Assembly: GCF_900105735.1 (NCBI RefSeq)
Contig: NZ_LT629793.1
Location: forward strand, 6,386,001-6,450,000
Source: Pseudomonas yamanorum
GTDB lineage: Bacteria > Pseudomonadota > Gammaproteobacteria > Pseudomonadales > Pseudomonadaceae
Length of the DNA stretch: 64,000 nucleotides
Reading direction: 5' to 3'
Below are positions 17,612 through 29,811 of this stretch, piece after piece. The first letter of the stretch is position 1. Each line of letters starts with the position of its first letter. The translations under genes and the position numbers were made by a program. A model generated the notes under the pieces. That model ran no database searches. It was given only the letters and a program-made list of their open reading frames with translations, and was not told the DNA's origin.

Positions 17612-18505
17612 ATGCCCGCTATCCGAATTGGCATCAACCCGATCTCCTGGAGCAACGACGACCTGCCGGCCCTGGGCGGCGAAACGCCGTTGAGCACGGC
17701 CCTCAGCGAAGGCAAGGACATCGGCTACGAAGGTTTCGAACTCAACGGTAAATTCCCCAAGGACGCCAAGGGCGTCGGTGATGTGTTGCGCCCGTATGAC
17801 CTGGCACTGGTCTCCGGCTGGTACTCCAGCCGCCTGGCCCGGCGCTCGGTGGCGGAAGAAATCGAGGCCATCGCCAGCCATGTCGAACTGCTGCGCGAAA
17901 ACGGCGCCAGCGTGTTGGTGTACGGCGAAGTCGCCGACTCGATCCAGGGTTCACCGGTACGCCTGATGGAACGCCCGCGTTTCCACAGCGAACAGGCCTG
18001 GCAGGAGTACGCCGATAAACTCACCGAACTGGCGCGCTTCACCCTGTCCCAAGGCGTGCGCCTGGCGTACCACCACCATATGGGCGCCTACGTCGAATCC
18101 CCGGACGACATCGACCAACTGATGCGCCGCACCGGCCCGGAAGTCGGCCTGCTGTTCGACTCGGGCCACTGCTACATGGGCGGCGGCGAACCGATCGAGG
18201 TGCTGCGCAAACACATCGACCGCATCTGCCACGTGCACTTCAAGGACGTACGCAAGCTGGTGGTGCAACTGGCGCGCAACCAGATGTGGAGCTTCCCGGA
18301 CTGCATCGTCAACGGCACCTTCACCGTGCCCGGCGACGGTGATATCGACTTCGCCGAGCTGCTGGACGTGCTGCTGGCCGCCAATTACAAGGGCTGGCTG
18401 GTGGTGGAGGCGGAACAGGATCCTGCCGTGGCGCCGAGCTACATCTATGCGAAGAAAGGCTACGACACGCTGCGCGCGCTTCTCAGCGAGAGGATTGGAC
18501 AATGA
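17612..18505 (+). CDS. iolE: Myo-inosose-2 dehydratase IolE
   Basis: A 297-residue TIM-barrel enzyme of the sugar-phosphate isomerase/epimerase fold, converting 2-keto-myo-inositol to 3D-trihydroxycyclohexane-1,2-dione. It starts MPAIRIGINPISWSNDDLP, typical for IolE. It carries the metal-binding pattern with YHHHMG (about residue 152), GLLFDSGHCYMGG (about 180), HVHFKDVR (about 208) and VEAEQDP near the C-terminus. The start follows AATAGGTGCAGCC. The stop overlaps the iolB start (ATGA), so translation of IolE and IolB is coupled. Confidence 0.93.
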   Translation: MPAIRIGINPISWSNDDLPALGGETPLSTALSEGKDIGYEGFELNGKFPKDAKGVGDVLRPYDLALVSGWYSSRLARRSVAEEIEAIASHVELLRENGASVLVYGEVADSIQGSPVRLMERPRFHSEQAWQEYADKLTELARFTLSQGVRLAYHHHMGAYVESPDDIDQLMRRTGPEVGLLFDSGHCYMGGGEPIEVLRKHIDRICHVHFKDVRKLVVQLARNQMWSFPDCIVNGTFTVPGDGDIDFAELLDVLLAANYKGWLVVEAEQDPAVAPSYIYAKKGYDTLRALLSERIGQ

Positions 18506-19296
18506 GCCTGTTGGTCAAAAGCAGCAAACGCGGGCAAACCATGGTCGCCCTGGAAGAAGGGCGCCTGGAATATGTAGGGTTTGCCGCCTACCGCCTGAGC
18601 CTGGGCGAAACCCTGCCCGTGACGGCCGGTGATAAAGAGCTGTGCCTGGTGCTGCTCAGCGGCCGGGTGACGATTCAGGGCGAAGGCTTCAACTGGGAAA
18701 ACCTCGGTGATCGCCACTCGGTATTCGAAGACAAATCCCCCTTTGCCGCTTATTTGCCGCCAGGCACCGACGCCCAGGTCACCGCGTTGAGCGACGTACA
18801 AATCGCCGTCTGCGCCGCTCCCGGCTCTACCGACGCCGGCCTGGCCCCCCGCCTGATCCGCCCCGAGCAATGCAAGCGCAGCGTACGCGGCAAGGGCGCC
18901 AATACCCGCTATGTGTGCGACATCCTGCCCGACAGCGAACCCGCCCATTCGCTGCTGGTGGTGGAAGTGCGCACGCCCTCCGGTCACTCGTCGAGCTACC
19001 CGCCCCACAAGCACGACACCGACGACTTGCCGCACCAGAGCTTTCTCGAAGAAACCTATTACCACCAGATCAACCCGCCCCAGGGCTTTGTGTTCCAGCG
19101 GGTCTACACCGACGACCGCAGCATCGACCAGGCCATGGCCGTGGAAAACAGCGACCTGGTGGTGGTGCCCAAGGGGTATCACCCGGTCAGCGTGCCGTAT
19201 GGCTACGAGTCTTACTACCTGAACGTGATGGCCGGCCCCAAGCGCGCCTGGCACTTCCATAACGACCCGCAGCACAGCTGGCTGCTGGATCTTTAA
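18502..19296 (+). CDS. iolB: 5-deoxy-glucuronate isomerase IolB
   Basis: A 264-residue bicupin that isomerises 5-deoxy-D-glucuronate to 2-deoxy-5-keto-gluconate. The C-terminal cupin shows [18 protein letters not shown] (about residues 169-186) with the metal-binding HxH...E pattern. It ends in [19 protein letters not shown], which is very characteristic of IolB. The first codons overlap the end of iolE, and iolA follows after 22 bases. Confidence 0.93.
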   Translation: MSLLVKSSKRGQTMVALEEGRLEYVGFAAYRLSLGETLPVTAGDKELCLVLLSGRVTIQGEGFNWENLGDRHSVFEDKSPFAAYLPPGTDAQVTALSDVQIAVCAAPGSTDAGLAPRLIRPEQCKRSVRGKGANTRYVCDILPDSEPAHSLLVVEVRTPSGHSSSYPPHKHDTDDLPHQSFLEETYYHQINPPQGFVFQRVYTDDRSIDQAMAVENSDLVVVPKGYHPVSVPYGYESYYLNVMAGPKRAWHFHNDPQHSWLLDL

Positions 19297-19318
19297 GCAC
19301 TTTCGACGGAGAACAATA

Positions 19319-20821
19319 ATGAGCAACGCCCCGGTAATCGGCCATTACATCAACGGCCAGGTGCAGGACAGCAGTAGCGAGCGCTTCAGCAATGTGTTCA
19401 ACCCGGCCACGGGCGAAGTCCAGGCCCGCGTCGGGTTGGCCAGCCAGAAGACCGTCGATGAAGCCGTCGCGTCGGCACTCAAAGCCTTCCCGGCGTGGTC
19501 CGAGCAATCGTCCCTGCGCCGGTCGCGGGTGTTGTTCAAATTCAAGGAACTGCTCGACCAGCACCATGACGAACTGGCCGAAATCATCAGCCGCGAACAC
19601 GGCAAGGTGTTCTCCGATGCCAAGGGCGAAGTCACTCGCGGCATCGAGATTGTCGAGTACGCCTGTGGCGCGCCGAATCTTTTGAAAACCGATTTCAGCG
19701 ACAACATCGGCGGCGGCATCGACAACTGGAACCTGCGCCAGCCACTGGGGGTGTGCGCCGGCATCACCCCGTTCAACTTCCCGGTGATGGTGCCGTTGTG
19801 GATGATCCCGCTGGCACTGGCCACCGGTAACTGCTTCATCCTCAAGCCGTCCGAGCGCGACCCCTCCGCCAGTTTGCTGATGGCCCGCCTGCTGACCGAA
19901 GCCGGCCTGCCCGACGGTGTGTTCAACGTGGTGCAGGGTGACAAGAACGCGGTAGACGGCCTGTTGCAGCACCCGGATATCGAGGCGATTTCGTTCGTCG
20001 GTTCCACCCCGATTGCCGAGTACATCCACCAGCAGGCCACCCAGCGCGGCAAGCGTGTGCAGGCATTGGGCGGGGCGAAGAACCATATGATCGTGATGCC
20101 CGACGCCGACCTGGATCAGGCGGCCGACGCCCTGATCGGCGCGGCTTACGGCTCGGCCGGCGAGCGTTGCATGGCGATTTCGATTGCCGTGGTGGTGGGC
20201 GATGTCGGTGACCATCTGATCGAAAAACTGCTGCCGCGTATCGACCAGTTGAAGGTCGGCAACGGCCTGCAGAAAGACAGCGAGATGGGCCCGCTGGTCA
20301 CCGCTGAACACAAGGCCAAGGTCGAAGGTTTTATCGACCAGGGCGTGGCCCAGGGCGCGAAGCTGATTGTCGACGGTCGTGGCTTCAAGGTGCCAGGCGC
20401 GGAGGGTGGTTTCTTCGTCGGCGCGACCTTGTTCGATAACGTCACCACCGAGATGAGCATCTACCAGCAAGAGATTTTCGGGCCGGTGCTGGGCATCGTG
20501 CGGGTGGCGGATTTTGCCAGCGCCGTCGCCTTGATCAACGCCCACGAGTTCGGCAACGGCGTGTCGTGTTTCACCAGTGACGGCGGCATCGCCCGTGCCT
20601 TTGCCCGCACCATCAAGGTCGGCATGGTCGGCATCAACGTGCCGATTCCGGTGCCGATGGCCTGGCATTCGTTTGGTGGCTGGAAGCGCTCGCTGTTCGG
20701 CGACCACCATGCCTACGGCGAAGAAGGCATTCGTTTCTACAGCCGCTACAAAAGCGTGATGCAACGCTGGCCCGACAGCATCGCCAAGGGCCCTGAATTC
20801 AGCATGCCAACCGCCAAGTAA
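19319..20821 (+). CDS. iolA: Methylmalonate/malonate-semialdehyde dehydrogenase (CoA-acylating) IolA/MmsA
   Basis: A 500-residue aldehyde dehydrogenase that converts malonate semialdehyde to acetyl-CoA and CO2, the last step of inositol breakdown; it may also serve valine degradation as MmsA. The NAD-binding region [14 protein letters not shown] is near residue 150. The catalytic cysteine is Cys284 in GERCMAIS, and the C-terminus [13 protein letters not shown] is typical of MmsA. The ribosome binding site is GACGGAGAACAATA. It lies within the iol operon between iolB and iolI, which favours the IolA role. Confidence 0.93.
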   Translation: MSNAPVIGHYINGQVQDSSSERFSNVFNPATGEVQARVGLASQKTVDEAVASALKAFPAWSEQSSLRRSRVLFKFKELLDQHHDELAEIISREHGKVFSDAKGEVTRGIEIVEYACGAPNLLKTDFSDNIGGGIDNWNLRQPLGVCAGITPFNFPVMVPLWMIPLALATGNCFILKPSERDPSASLLMARLLTEAGLPDGVFNVVQGDKNAVDGLLQHPDIEAISFVGSTPIAEYIHQQATQRGKRVQALGGAKNHMIVMPDADLDQAADALIGAAYGSAGERCMAISIAVVVGDVGDHLIEKLLPRIDQLKVGNGLQKDSEMGPLVTAEHKAKVEGFIDQGVAQGAKLIVDGRGFKVPGAEGGFFVGATLFDNVTTEMSIYQQEIFGPVLGIVRVADFASAVALINAHEFGNGVSCFTSDGGIARAFARTIKVGMVGINVPIPVPMAWHSFGGWKRSLFGDHHAYGEEGIRFYSRYKSVMQRWPDSIAKGPEFSMPTAK

Positions 20822-20849
20822 TTTTTTTCGAGTGTGGAGCACAACAATA

Positions 20850-21665
20850 ATGAAGTCGCCTCTACGTTTTGCCCTGAACCGCATGGTCGCCCCCAGCCTT
20901 TCCCTGCCGGACTTTATCCAGCTGGCGGTGACCCTGAAATGCGACGCCATCGAGATCCGTAACGACCTCAAGGGCATCGAGATTGAAGACGGCACTCCCG
21001 CCAGCCGCGTGCGCGAACTGTGCGCGGTGCACGGCATCACCGTGCTGTCGATCAACGCGTTGTACCCGTTTGATGTATGGAATGACGAGCGCCGCGCCCA
21101 GGCCATCAAGTTGGCCGTCTATGCCAACGAAAGCGGTGCGCAGGCGTTGGTGATGTGCCCGTTGAACGACCGCGCCGACCCGCGCAACGAAGCCCAGCGC
21201 GCAGCCGGTTTGCGCACTGCATTGAGTGAACTGGCGCCGATCCTGCGGGAATACGGGATTCTCGGTTTTGTCGAACCCCTGGGGTTTGAAGAATGCTCCC
21301 TGCGCCGCAAGCGCGTGGCAGTGGATGCGATCAAGGCCATCGGTGGCCTGGATGTGTTCCGCGTGGTGCACGACACCTTCCACCACCACCTGGCCAGCGA
21401 ACATGAGTTCTTTCCCGAACTGACCGGGCTGGTGCACATCTCCGGTGTGGAAGACGCCGACGCGCCGCTGAACACGATCCGCGACGGTCACCGCGTGCTG
21501 GTGGGCGAGGGCGATATCCTCGGCAATGCCGCGCAGATCGACACGCTGCTCAGCACCGGCTACAGCGGTTACTTGTCGTTCGAACCGTTCGCCGAAAGCG
21601 TGCACGGCCTGGCGGATATCAGGCAGGCGTTGGGGGCGAGTATCGCCCACCTGCAGAAACGATAA
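20850..21665 (+). CDS. iolI: 2-keto-myo-inositol isomerase IolI (TIM barrel)
   Basis: A 271-residue xylose-isomerase-like TIM barrel. The metal and active-site pattern resembles Bacillus IolI: EIRNDLKG near residue 32, [10 protein letters not shown] (about 68-77), FVEPLGFEE (about 140), [10 protein letters not shown] (about 173) and VHISGVED (about 197), with GEGDI near 219. IolI interconverts 2-keto-myo-inositol and 1-keto-D-chiro-inositol, linking D-chiro-inositol to the pathway. The ATG at 20850 lies behind GTGTGGAGCACAACAATA and is preferred to the GTG at 20832. It is ten bases upstream of iolD. Confidence 0.82.
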   Translation: MKSPLRFALNRMVAPSLSLPDFIQLAVTLKCDAIEIRNDLKGIEIEDGTPASRVRELCAVHGITVLSINALYPFDVWNDERRAQAIKLAVYANESGAQALVMCPLNDRADPRNEAQRAAGLRTALSELAPILREYGILGFVEPLGFEECSLRRKRVAVDAIKAIGGLDVFRVVHDTFHHHLASEHEFFPELTGLVHISGVEDADAPLNTIRDGHRVLVGEGDILGNAAQIDTLLSTGYSGYLSFEPFAESVHGLADIRQALGASIAHLQKR

Positions 21666-21675
21666 GGGGCACCCC

Positions 21676-24637
<2,962 letters not shown>

Positions 24638-24667
24638 CCACCTGTTCCACTGGAGGAACCCGGCCAG

Positions 24668-24758
24668 TGTGGGAGCTGGCTTGCCTGCGATAGCGGTGTA
24701 TCAGGCGACAGTGATGTTGAATATGCCGCCGTCATCGCAGGCAAGCCAGCTCCCACAT
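24668..24758. repeat. REP doublet between iolG and iolH
   Basis: TGTGGGAGCTGGCTTGCCTG and CAGGCAAGCCAGCTCCCACA flank a 51-base spacer as inverted arms. It is the second REP doublet located within the iol gene series. Confidence 0.88.
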
Positions 24759-24798
24759 TTGATCGGGTTCCACCCTCAGATTCGGGAGAGCTTCTAAC

Positions 24799-25659
24799 AT
24801 GCGCATCGCATTAGACCCCTACATGTACCGCCACCTGCCCCTCGGCCAAATGGTCGACAAGGCCGCCGAGCTCGGCTACCAGCACATCGAACTCTCACCC
24901 CGTGAAGACTTCCTGCCGTTCTACAAGGCGGCCCGGGTCGACCGGGCGCGCATCAAGGAGTTTCGCAAGGCCTTGAGCGATGCCGGCGTGCAACTCTCAT
25001 CCCTGCTGCCCATGTACCACTGGGCCGCCGCCGACGAAGGCCTGCGGGTTGCCGCCGTACGCAACTGGAAACGCGCGATCCAGATCGCCGTGGAAATGGA
25101 CTGCGAGCTGGTCAATACCGAATTCACCGGCCAGTCCGACAACCCGCTGGTGTGCGAGAACCAGTTCATGCGCTCCATGGACGAGCTGATGCCGGAGTTC
25201 GAACGCGAAGGCGTCAAGCTGGATATCCAGGCCCACCCGTACGACTTCTGCGAGCGCAACAACGAGTCGGTAGACATCATTCGCGGCCTCGACCGCGACT
25301 GGATCAACTACCTCTACGCCGCGCCGCACACGTTCTTCTATGACGACGGCAAGGGCGATATCGCCTCGATGCTCAAGTACGCAGGTTCCAAACTCAGCCA
25401 CTTGATCATCGCCGACACCTACAACCACCGCGCTTCGTCCAACCTGCGCTACATCGTCAACCCGCCTGGCGTCACCGCCACCGTGCACCAGCACCTGGAC
25501 ATCGGCCAAGGCGAGGTCAACTGGGAGGCGTTTTTCGGCACCCTGCGGGAAATCAAGTTCGACGGCATCGCCACGGTCTCGGTGTTTGCCTGGGAAGACC
25601 GGCCGGATGAGTCCAATCGGATGATGCTGGAGCGGGTCACCCGCGAACTTTGCTGTTAG
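24799..25659 (+). CDS. iolH: Sugar-phosphate isomerase/epimerase family protein, IolH-like
   Basis: A 286-residue TIM-barrel protein starting [20 protein letters not shown], with [16 protein letters not shown] (about residues 29-44), LLPMYHWA (about 70), [13 protein letters not shown] (about 99) and [12 protein letters not shown] (about 139-150). The wording closely resembles Bacillus IolH. The family binds a divalent metal through Glu/Asp/His at barrel ends. The biochemical role of IolH is not established; epimerisation or isomerisation of an inositol-derived keto compound is likely. It is preceded by a REP doublet and followed by a four-hairpin palindrome, so its expression may be partly uncoupled from iolG. 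Confidence 0.78.
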   Translation: MRIALDPYMYRHLPLGQMVDKAAELGYQHIELSPREDFLPFYKAARVDRARIKEFRKALSDAGVQLSSLLPMYHWAAADEGLRVAAVRNWKRAIQIAVEMDCELVNTEFTGQSDNPLVCENQFMRSMDELMPEFEREGVKLDIQAHPYDFCERNNESVDIIRGLDRDWINYLYAAPHTFFYDDGKGDIASMLKYAGSKLSHLIIADTYNHRASSNLRYIVNPPGVTATVHQHLDIGQGEVNWEAFFGTLREIKFDGIATVSVFAWEDRPDESNRMMLERVTRELCC

Positions 25660-25662
25660 ATA

Positions 25663-25772
25663 GATCGTTCCCACGCTCTGCGTGGGAACGCCTCGCTGGA
25701 CGCTCCGCGTCCGCTCTTAATGTGACGCAGAGCGTCACGGGCTACATTCCCACGCAGAGCGTGGGAACGATC
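25663..25772. repeat. 110-bp four-hairpin palindromic repeat
   Basis: Four consecutive small palindromes share the core CGC-NNN-GCG: 25667-25689 (loop TCT), 25698-25712 (TCC), 25722-25738 (AGA) and 25747-25767 (AGA). The outer pair are inverted copies of each other and are bounded by GATCG...CGATC at 25663 and 25772, so the whole element is also one large inverted repeat. It differs from the REP doublets elsewhere in this window. It resembles the intergenic repeat families known to be abundant in P. fluorescens genomes. Confidence 0.85.
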
Positions 25773-25785
25773 AAGGAATCGACCC

Positions 25786-26826
25786 ATGCGAATCGGACTG
25801 GTTGGATACGGCAAAGGCGGCCGTGTATTTCATGCACCCCTGATAGCCAGCCTGCCAGGGGCGACCTTTGTCGGCGTGGTGACGCGGTCACCCGAACGTC
25901 GCCAGCAACTGGCGACGGATCACCCCGGTGTGAAAGCCTTCGACAGTATCGGGCAGATCACCGAGGCCGGTGTCGACGTGCTGGTGATCTCCACCACCCT
26001 CAAGGGCCGTCCGGCCCTGGTGCTGGAGGCCATCGAGCACGGGGTGGCGGTGGTCAGCGACAAACCCTTCGCCAGCAACGCCGAACAGGCCCAGGCCTTG
26101 ATTACCGCCGCCGAGCGCCAGGGCGTGCTGCTCAGCGTCTATCAGAACCGGCGCTGGGATTCGGATTTCCTGACCCTGCGCAAGCTGATCGATGCCGGCG
26201 CCCTGGGCACCATTACCCGCTTTGAATCCCGGGTGGAGCGCTACAACCCAGACTCCGTGGGCAATGCCAGCGGCGGCGGTTTCCTGCGGGACCTGGGCAG
26301 CCATCTGGTGGACCAGGCCATGCAGCTGTTCGGCCCGGTGGAGCGGGTCTTCGCCCAGTTGCACTACACCGCCGATGAGCCCAACGTGGATCACGGCTTC
26401 TTTGTATCGCTGACCCACGCCAACGGGGTGATTTCGCACCTGTGGGGCAGCGCCCTGCAAAACAGCCAGGCCCCGCGTTTTCGGGTAAATGGCACCGCCG
26501 GTTGTTACACCGTCGAAGGGCTGGACGGTCAGGAAGACGCGCTGCTGGCCGGCAAGACCCCGAAAACCGAAGGCGAGCACTGGGGCGCCGAAGAGCACCG
26601 ACGCTGGGGCTGGTTCGAGCAAGGTCCGGATCGTGAGCGGGTGCCGTCGGAAAAGGGCCGTTGGAATCAGTTCTACAGTCAGCTGCAAAGCGCCGTGGAA
26701 GGCCATGGCGAGTTGCCGGTGAACGTCCTGGATGCCTTGGCAACCACCCGTGTACTGGACGCGGCACGCCTGAGTGCCGAGCGTCAGCAGGTGGTGGAAA
26801 TGGCGGCTGTGGAGCCGCACAGATGA
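25786..26826 (+). CDS. Gfo/Idh/MocA oxidoreductase (possible scyllo-inositol dehydrogenase)
   Basis: A 346-residue NAD(P)-dependent dehydrogenase. The Rossmann start is MRIGLVGYGKGGRVFHAPL, with the catalytic-type lysine in VVSDKPFASN (about residues 92-101) and DLGSHLVDQAMQLFG (about 173) in the C-terminal domain. The GYGKGGRVFHAPL form resembles the IolW/YvaA-like branch (scyllo-inositol dehydrogenases) more than IolG. Lying at the end of the iol genes, it may feed scyllo-inositol or another isomer into the pathway. Substrate and cofactor are inference. The control region of the inositol importer begins immediately after its stop. Confidence 0.75.
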   Translation: MRIGLVGYGKGGRVFHAPLIASLPGATFVGVVTRSPERRQQLATDHPGVKAFDSIGQITEAGVDVLVISTTLKGRPALVLEAIEHGVAVVSDKPFASNAEQAQALITAAERQGVLLSVYQNRRWDSDFLTLRKLIDAGALGTITRFESRVERYNPDSVGNASGGGFLRDLGSHLVDQAMQLFGPVERVFAQLHYTADEPNVDHGFFVSLTHANGVISHLWGSALQNSQAPRFRVNGTAGCYTVEGLDGQEDALLAGKTPKTEGEHWGAEEHRRWGWFEQGPDRERVPSEKGRWNQFYSQLQSAVEGHGELPVNVLDALATTRVLDAARLSAERQQVVEMAAVEPHR

Positions 26827-26830
26827 AAAA

Positions 26831-26875
26831 TAGAATAAAATTCTAAAACAGGTTGATATGGAAATTATTTTCCAA
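26831..26875. promoter_or_regulatory. Candidate IolR operator upstream of inositol ABC importer (two boxes)
   Basis: TGGAAATTATTTTCCAA (26859-26875) contains GGAA-N6-TTCC. Its complement, TTGGAAAATAATTTCCA, matches 15 of 17 bases of the site at 15371. Thirteen bases away is the palindrome TAGAATAAAATTCTA (26831-26845), mirroring the second box at 15401. The copy is inverted relative to the first site and lies about 320 bases before the binding-protein gene. Confidence 0.75.
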
Positions 26876-26964
26876 TAAAGTCATTTCCAGGTTGCATAAA
26901 GTACGTTCGGACTCGATTCGGGCGACTCGACAAAAACAAGATCAAAACAACCAGGTACCGTCAG

Positions 26965-27144
26965 ATGAAAATCTTCAACGCTGTACTGCGAGTTTTACGT
27001 CCTGCCCTCAAGCCTCGCGGTCTGCCCCGCGCCCGGCCGTTTTACTTCTCCCTCCTGAATGTCCTGTGCGTCGAAAGCAAGGGCTCCCTGGTGTGCTGCA
27101 TTCCGGGGGCGCCGATCATTCGACTGCCGACCGCTTCGCTCTGA
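26965..27144 (+). CDS. Possible small ORF (59 aa) upstream of the inositol importer
   Basis: An open frame beginning MKIFNAVLRVLRPALKP and ending IIRLPTASL, in the 366-base gap between the dehydrogenase and the importer. Third positions are GC-rich as in real genes here, and it is arginine/leucine/proline-rich with two adjacent cysteines (LVCCIPG). The ribosome binding site is poor (GGTACCGTCAG). It could be a leader peptide, a small basic protein or chance. I do not recognise it. The remaining bases to 27192 contain only the importer's ribosome binding site region. Confidence 0.3.
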   Translation: MKIFNAVLRVLRPALKPRGLPRARPFYFSLLNVLCVESKGSLVCCIPGAPIIRLPTASL

Positions 27145-27192
27145 AAAACGCAACGTCCACAAAACCAACAAGAAATTGGAGACAGACCGTTC

Positions 27193-28128
27193 ATGAAGAC
27201 CCCGATCCGTTTTACCGCGCTGGCCCTGTCCATGATGCTCGCCAGTGGTTTCGCCACGGCAGCCGATATCAAGGTGGGCGTGAGCATGTCGGCGTTCGAT
27301 GACACCTTCCTGACTTACCTGCGTGAGGACATGGACAAGCAAGCCAAGTCCTACCCAAAGGGTGACGGCGTGCAGCTGCAGTTCGAAGACGCCCGCGCCG
27401 ACGTGGTCAAGCAGCTGAGCCAGGTCGAGAACTTTATCAGCCAGAAAGTCGACGCCATCATCGTCAACCCGGTCGACACGGCGTCTACCGCCAATATCAG
27501 TAAAGCGGCCCTCGCAGCGGGCATTCCGCTGGTGTACGTCAACCGTCGTCCCGACCAGACGGATCTGCCCAAAGGCATCGTGGCCGTGACCTCCAATGAC
27601 GTCGAGGCGGGTCGCCTGCAAATGCAGTACATCGCCGAAAAGCTCGGCGGCAAGGGCAAGATCGTGATCCTGTTGGGTGACCTGGCGAACAACTCCACCA
27701 CCAACCGCACCAAGGGTGTTAAGGAAGTTCTGGCCAAATACCCGGACATCAAGATCGAGCAGGAACAGACCGGCATCTGGCTGCGTGACAAGGGCATGAC
27801 CCTGGTCAACGACTGGTTGACCCAGGGCCGTGAATTCAACGCGGTGCTGGCCAACAACGACGAGATGGCCATCGGTGCGTCCATGGCGTTGAAGTCGGCG
27901 GGCACCAAGCCGGGCACCGTGTTGATCGCCGGGGTGGATGGCACGCCGGACGGTTTGAACGCGATTACCAAGGGCGACATGGCCGCGTCGGCCTTCCAGG
28001 ACGCCAACGGCCAGGCCGTAGGTTCGGTGGAAGCGGCGCGCAAGATGGCCAGGCACGAGCCGGTCGAGCAGAACGTGGTGATCCCGTTCAAGCTGATCAC
28101 CCCGGACAACGTCAAAGACTTCAAGTAG
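27193..28128 (+). CDS. Inositol-type sugar ABC transporter, periplasmic binding protein
   Basis: A 311-residue type-I periplasmic binding protein (ribose/RbsB-like fold). A signal peptide (residues 1-23, ending FATA-A) precedes IKVGVSMSAFDDTFLTYLRE. Characteristic segments are DAIIVNPVDT (about 86-95), IPLVYVNRRPD (about 110-120), LLGDLANNSTTNRTKGV (about 157-173) and VLANNDEMAIGA (about 217-228). It delivers substrate to the ATPase and permease encoded next. Location beside iol genes and behind an IolR-type operator indicates myo-inositol; the specificity itself cannot be read from the sequence. TTGGAGAC is the ribosome binding site. Confidence 0.88.
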   Translation: MKTPIRFTALALSMMLASGFATAADIKVGVSMSAFDDTFLTYLREDMDKQAKSYPKGDGVQLQFEDARADVVKQLSQVENFISQKVDAIIVNPVDTASTANISKAALAAGIPLVYVNRRPDQTDLPKGIVAVTSNDVEAGRLQMQYIAEKLGGKGKIVILLGDLANNSTTNRTKGVKEVLAKYPDIKIEQEQTGIWLRDKGMTLVNDWLTQGREFNAVLANNDEMAIGASMALKSAGTKPGTVLIAGVDGTPDGLNAITKGDMAASAFQDANGQAVGSVEAARKMARHEPVEQNVVIPFKLITPDNVKDFK

Positions 28129-28191
28129 CCCTTAATAACAACAATAAACCGGCAGGGCAGCCACGGCGGCCCTGCTGACGGAGTACCCGAT

Positions 28192-29751
28192 ATGTTTGCT
28201 CAAGCGACTGCTTCGCAAGCCCCGCTGCCGGGCCCTCAGCCCGACGGGCTGATCGAGCCCTACCTGCTGGAGATTTCCAATATCAGCAAAGGCTTTCCCG
28301 GCGTCGTGGCCCTGGCCGATGTGCAGCTGCGGGTGCGCCCCGGCTCGGTGCTGGCGCTGATGGGCGAGAACGGTGCGGGCAAGTCGACGCTGATGAAGAT
28401 CATCGCCGGCATCTATCAGCCCGACGCCGGTGAAATCCGCTTGCGTGGCAAGCCGATCAAATTCGAAACACCGTTGGCGGCGCAGAAGGCCGGGATCGCG
28501 ATGATCCACCAGGAACTCAACCTGATGCCCCACATGAGCATCGCCGAGAATATCTGGATCGGCCGCGAACAGCTCAACGGCCTGCACATGGTCAACCACC
28601 GGGAAATGCACCGCTGCACCGCCGAATTGCTGGCGCGGCTGCGGATCAACCTCGACCCGGAAGAGCACGTCGGCAACCTGAGCATCGCCGAGCGGCAGAT
28701 GGTCGAGATTGCCAAGGCCGTGTCCTACGACTCCGACATCCTGATCATGGATGAACCGACCTCGGCCATTACCGACAAGGAAGTGGCCCACCTGTTTTCG
28801 ATCATTGCCGACCTCAAGTCCCAGGGCAAAGGCATCATCTACATCACCCATAAAATGAACGAAGTGTTCGCCATCGCCGATGAAGTGGCGGTGTTCCGCG
28901 ATGGCGCCTATATCGGCCTGCAGCGGGCCGACAGTATGGACAGCGACAGCCTGATCTCGATGATGGTGGGGCGTGAGCTGAGCCAGCTGTTCCCGGTGCG
29001 GGACAAGCCCATCGGCGATCTGCTGCTGTCGGTGCGCGACCTGCGCCTGGACGGGGTATTCCAGGGCGTGTCGTTTGACCTGCACGCCGGGGAGATTCTC
29101 GGCATCGCCGGGTTGATGGGGTCCGGGCGGACCAACGTGGCGGAAACCATTTTCGGCATCACCCCAAGCTCCGGCGGCGAAATCCAGCTGGACGGCAAGA
29201 CCGTGCGCATCACCGACCCGCACATGGCCATCGAGAAGGGCTTCGCGCTGCTGACCGAAGACCGCAAGCTCAGCGGCCTGTTCCCCTGCCTGTCGGTGCT
29301 GGAAAACATGGAGATGGCCGTGCTGCCGCATTACTCGGGCAACGGCTTTATCCAGCAAAAAGCCCTGCGTGCCCTGTGCGAAGACATGTGCACCAAGCTG
29401 CGGGTGAAAACCCCGTCCCTGGAGCAGTGCATCGACACCTTGTCCGGTGGCAACCAGCAAAAGGCCCTGTTGGCCCGCTGGCTGATGACCAACCCACGGC
29501 TGCTGATCCTCGACGAACCCACCCGCGGTATCGACGTGGGCGCCAAGGCCGAGATCTACCGGCTGATTTCCTACCTGGCCAGCGAAGGCATGGCCGTGAT
29601 CATGATTTCCTCGGAGCTGCCGGAGGTGCTGGGCATGAGCGACCGGGTGATGGTGATGCACGAAGGCGAACTGATGGGCACCCTGGACCGCGCCGACGCG
29701 ACCCAGGAAAAAGTCATGCAACTGGCTTCCGGTATGACGGCGGTCCACTAA
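28192..29751 (+). CDS. Inositol-type sugar ABC transporter, double ATP-binding protein
   Basis: A 519-residue protein with two tandem ABC domains, as in RbsA/MglA-type importers. The first has Walker [10 protein letters not shown] (about residues 62-70) and Walker [11 protein letters not shown] (about 184-193), with the signature shortened to NLSIAERQM. The second begins near residue 275, with signature [15 protein letters not shown] (about 418-432) and Walker [13 protein letters not shown] (about 438-449); its Walker A position reads GLMGSGRTN, the usual degenerate form in this family. It lies 63 bases after the binding protein and is the second gene of the importer operon. Confidence 0.92.
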   Translation: MFAQATASQAPLPGPQPDGLIEPYLLEISNISKGFPGVVALADVQLRVRPGSVLALMGENGAGKSTLMKIIAGIYQPDAGEIRLRGKPIKFETPLAAQKAGIAMIHQELNLMPHMSIAENIWIGREQLNGLHMVNHREMHRCTAELLARLRINLDPEEHVGNLSIAERQMVEIAKAVSYDSDILIMDEPTSAITDKEVAHLFSIIADLKSQGKGIIYITHKMNEVFAIADEVAVFRDGAYIGLQRADSMDSDSLISMMVGRELSQLFPVRDKPIGDLLLSVRDLRLDGVFQGVSFDLHAGEILGIAGLMGSGRTNVAETIFGITPSSGGEIQLDGKTVRITDPHMAIEKGFALLTEDRKLSGLFPCLSVLENMEMAVLPHYSGNGFIQQKALRALCEDMCTKLRVKTPSLEQCIDTLSGGNQQKALLARWLMTNPRLLILDEPTRGIDVGAKAEIYRLISYLASEGMAVIMISSELPEVLGMSDRVMVMHEGELMGTLDRADATQEKVMQLASGMTAVH

Positions 29752-29811
29752 CGAACAGACGGCACCGGCCCGTTGTGGCCGGCGCAACGCGATAAAAAAA
29801 GGTGAGTGGTT

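Noticed and set aside
19187..21109. A 640-codon minus-strand open frame opposite iolA
   Set aside because: It is fully antisense to a clear aldehyde dehydrogenase gene and has low-complexity His/Asp/Gln-rich translation, so it is treated as a mirror artefact of codon bias.
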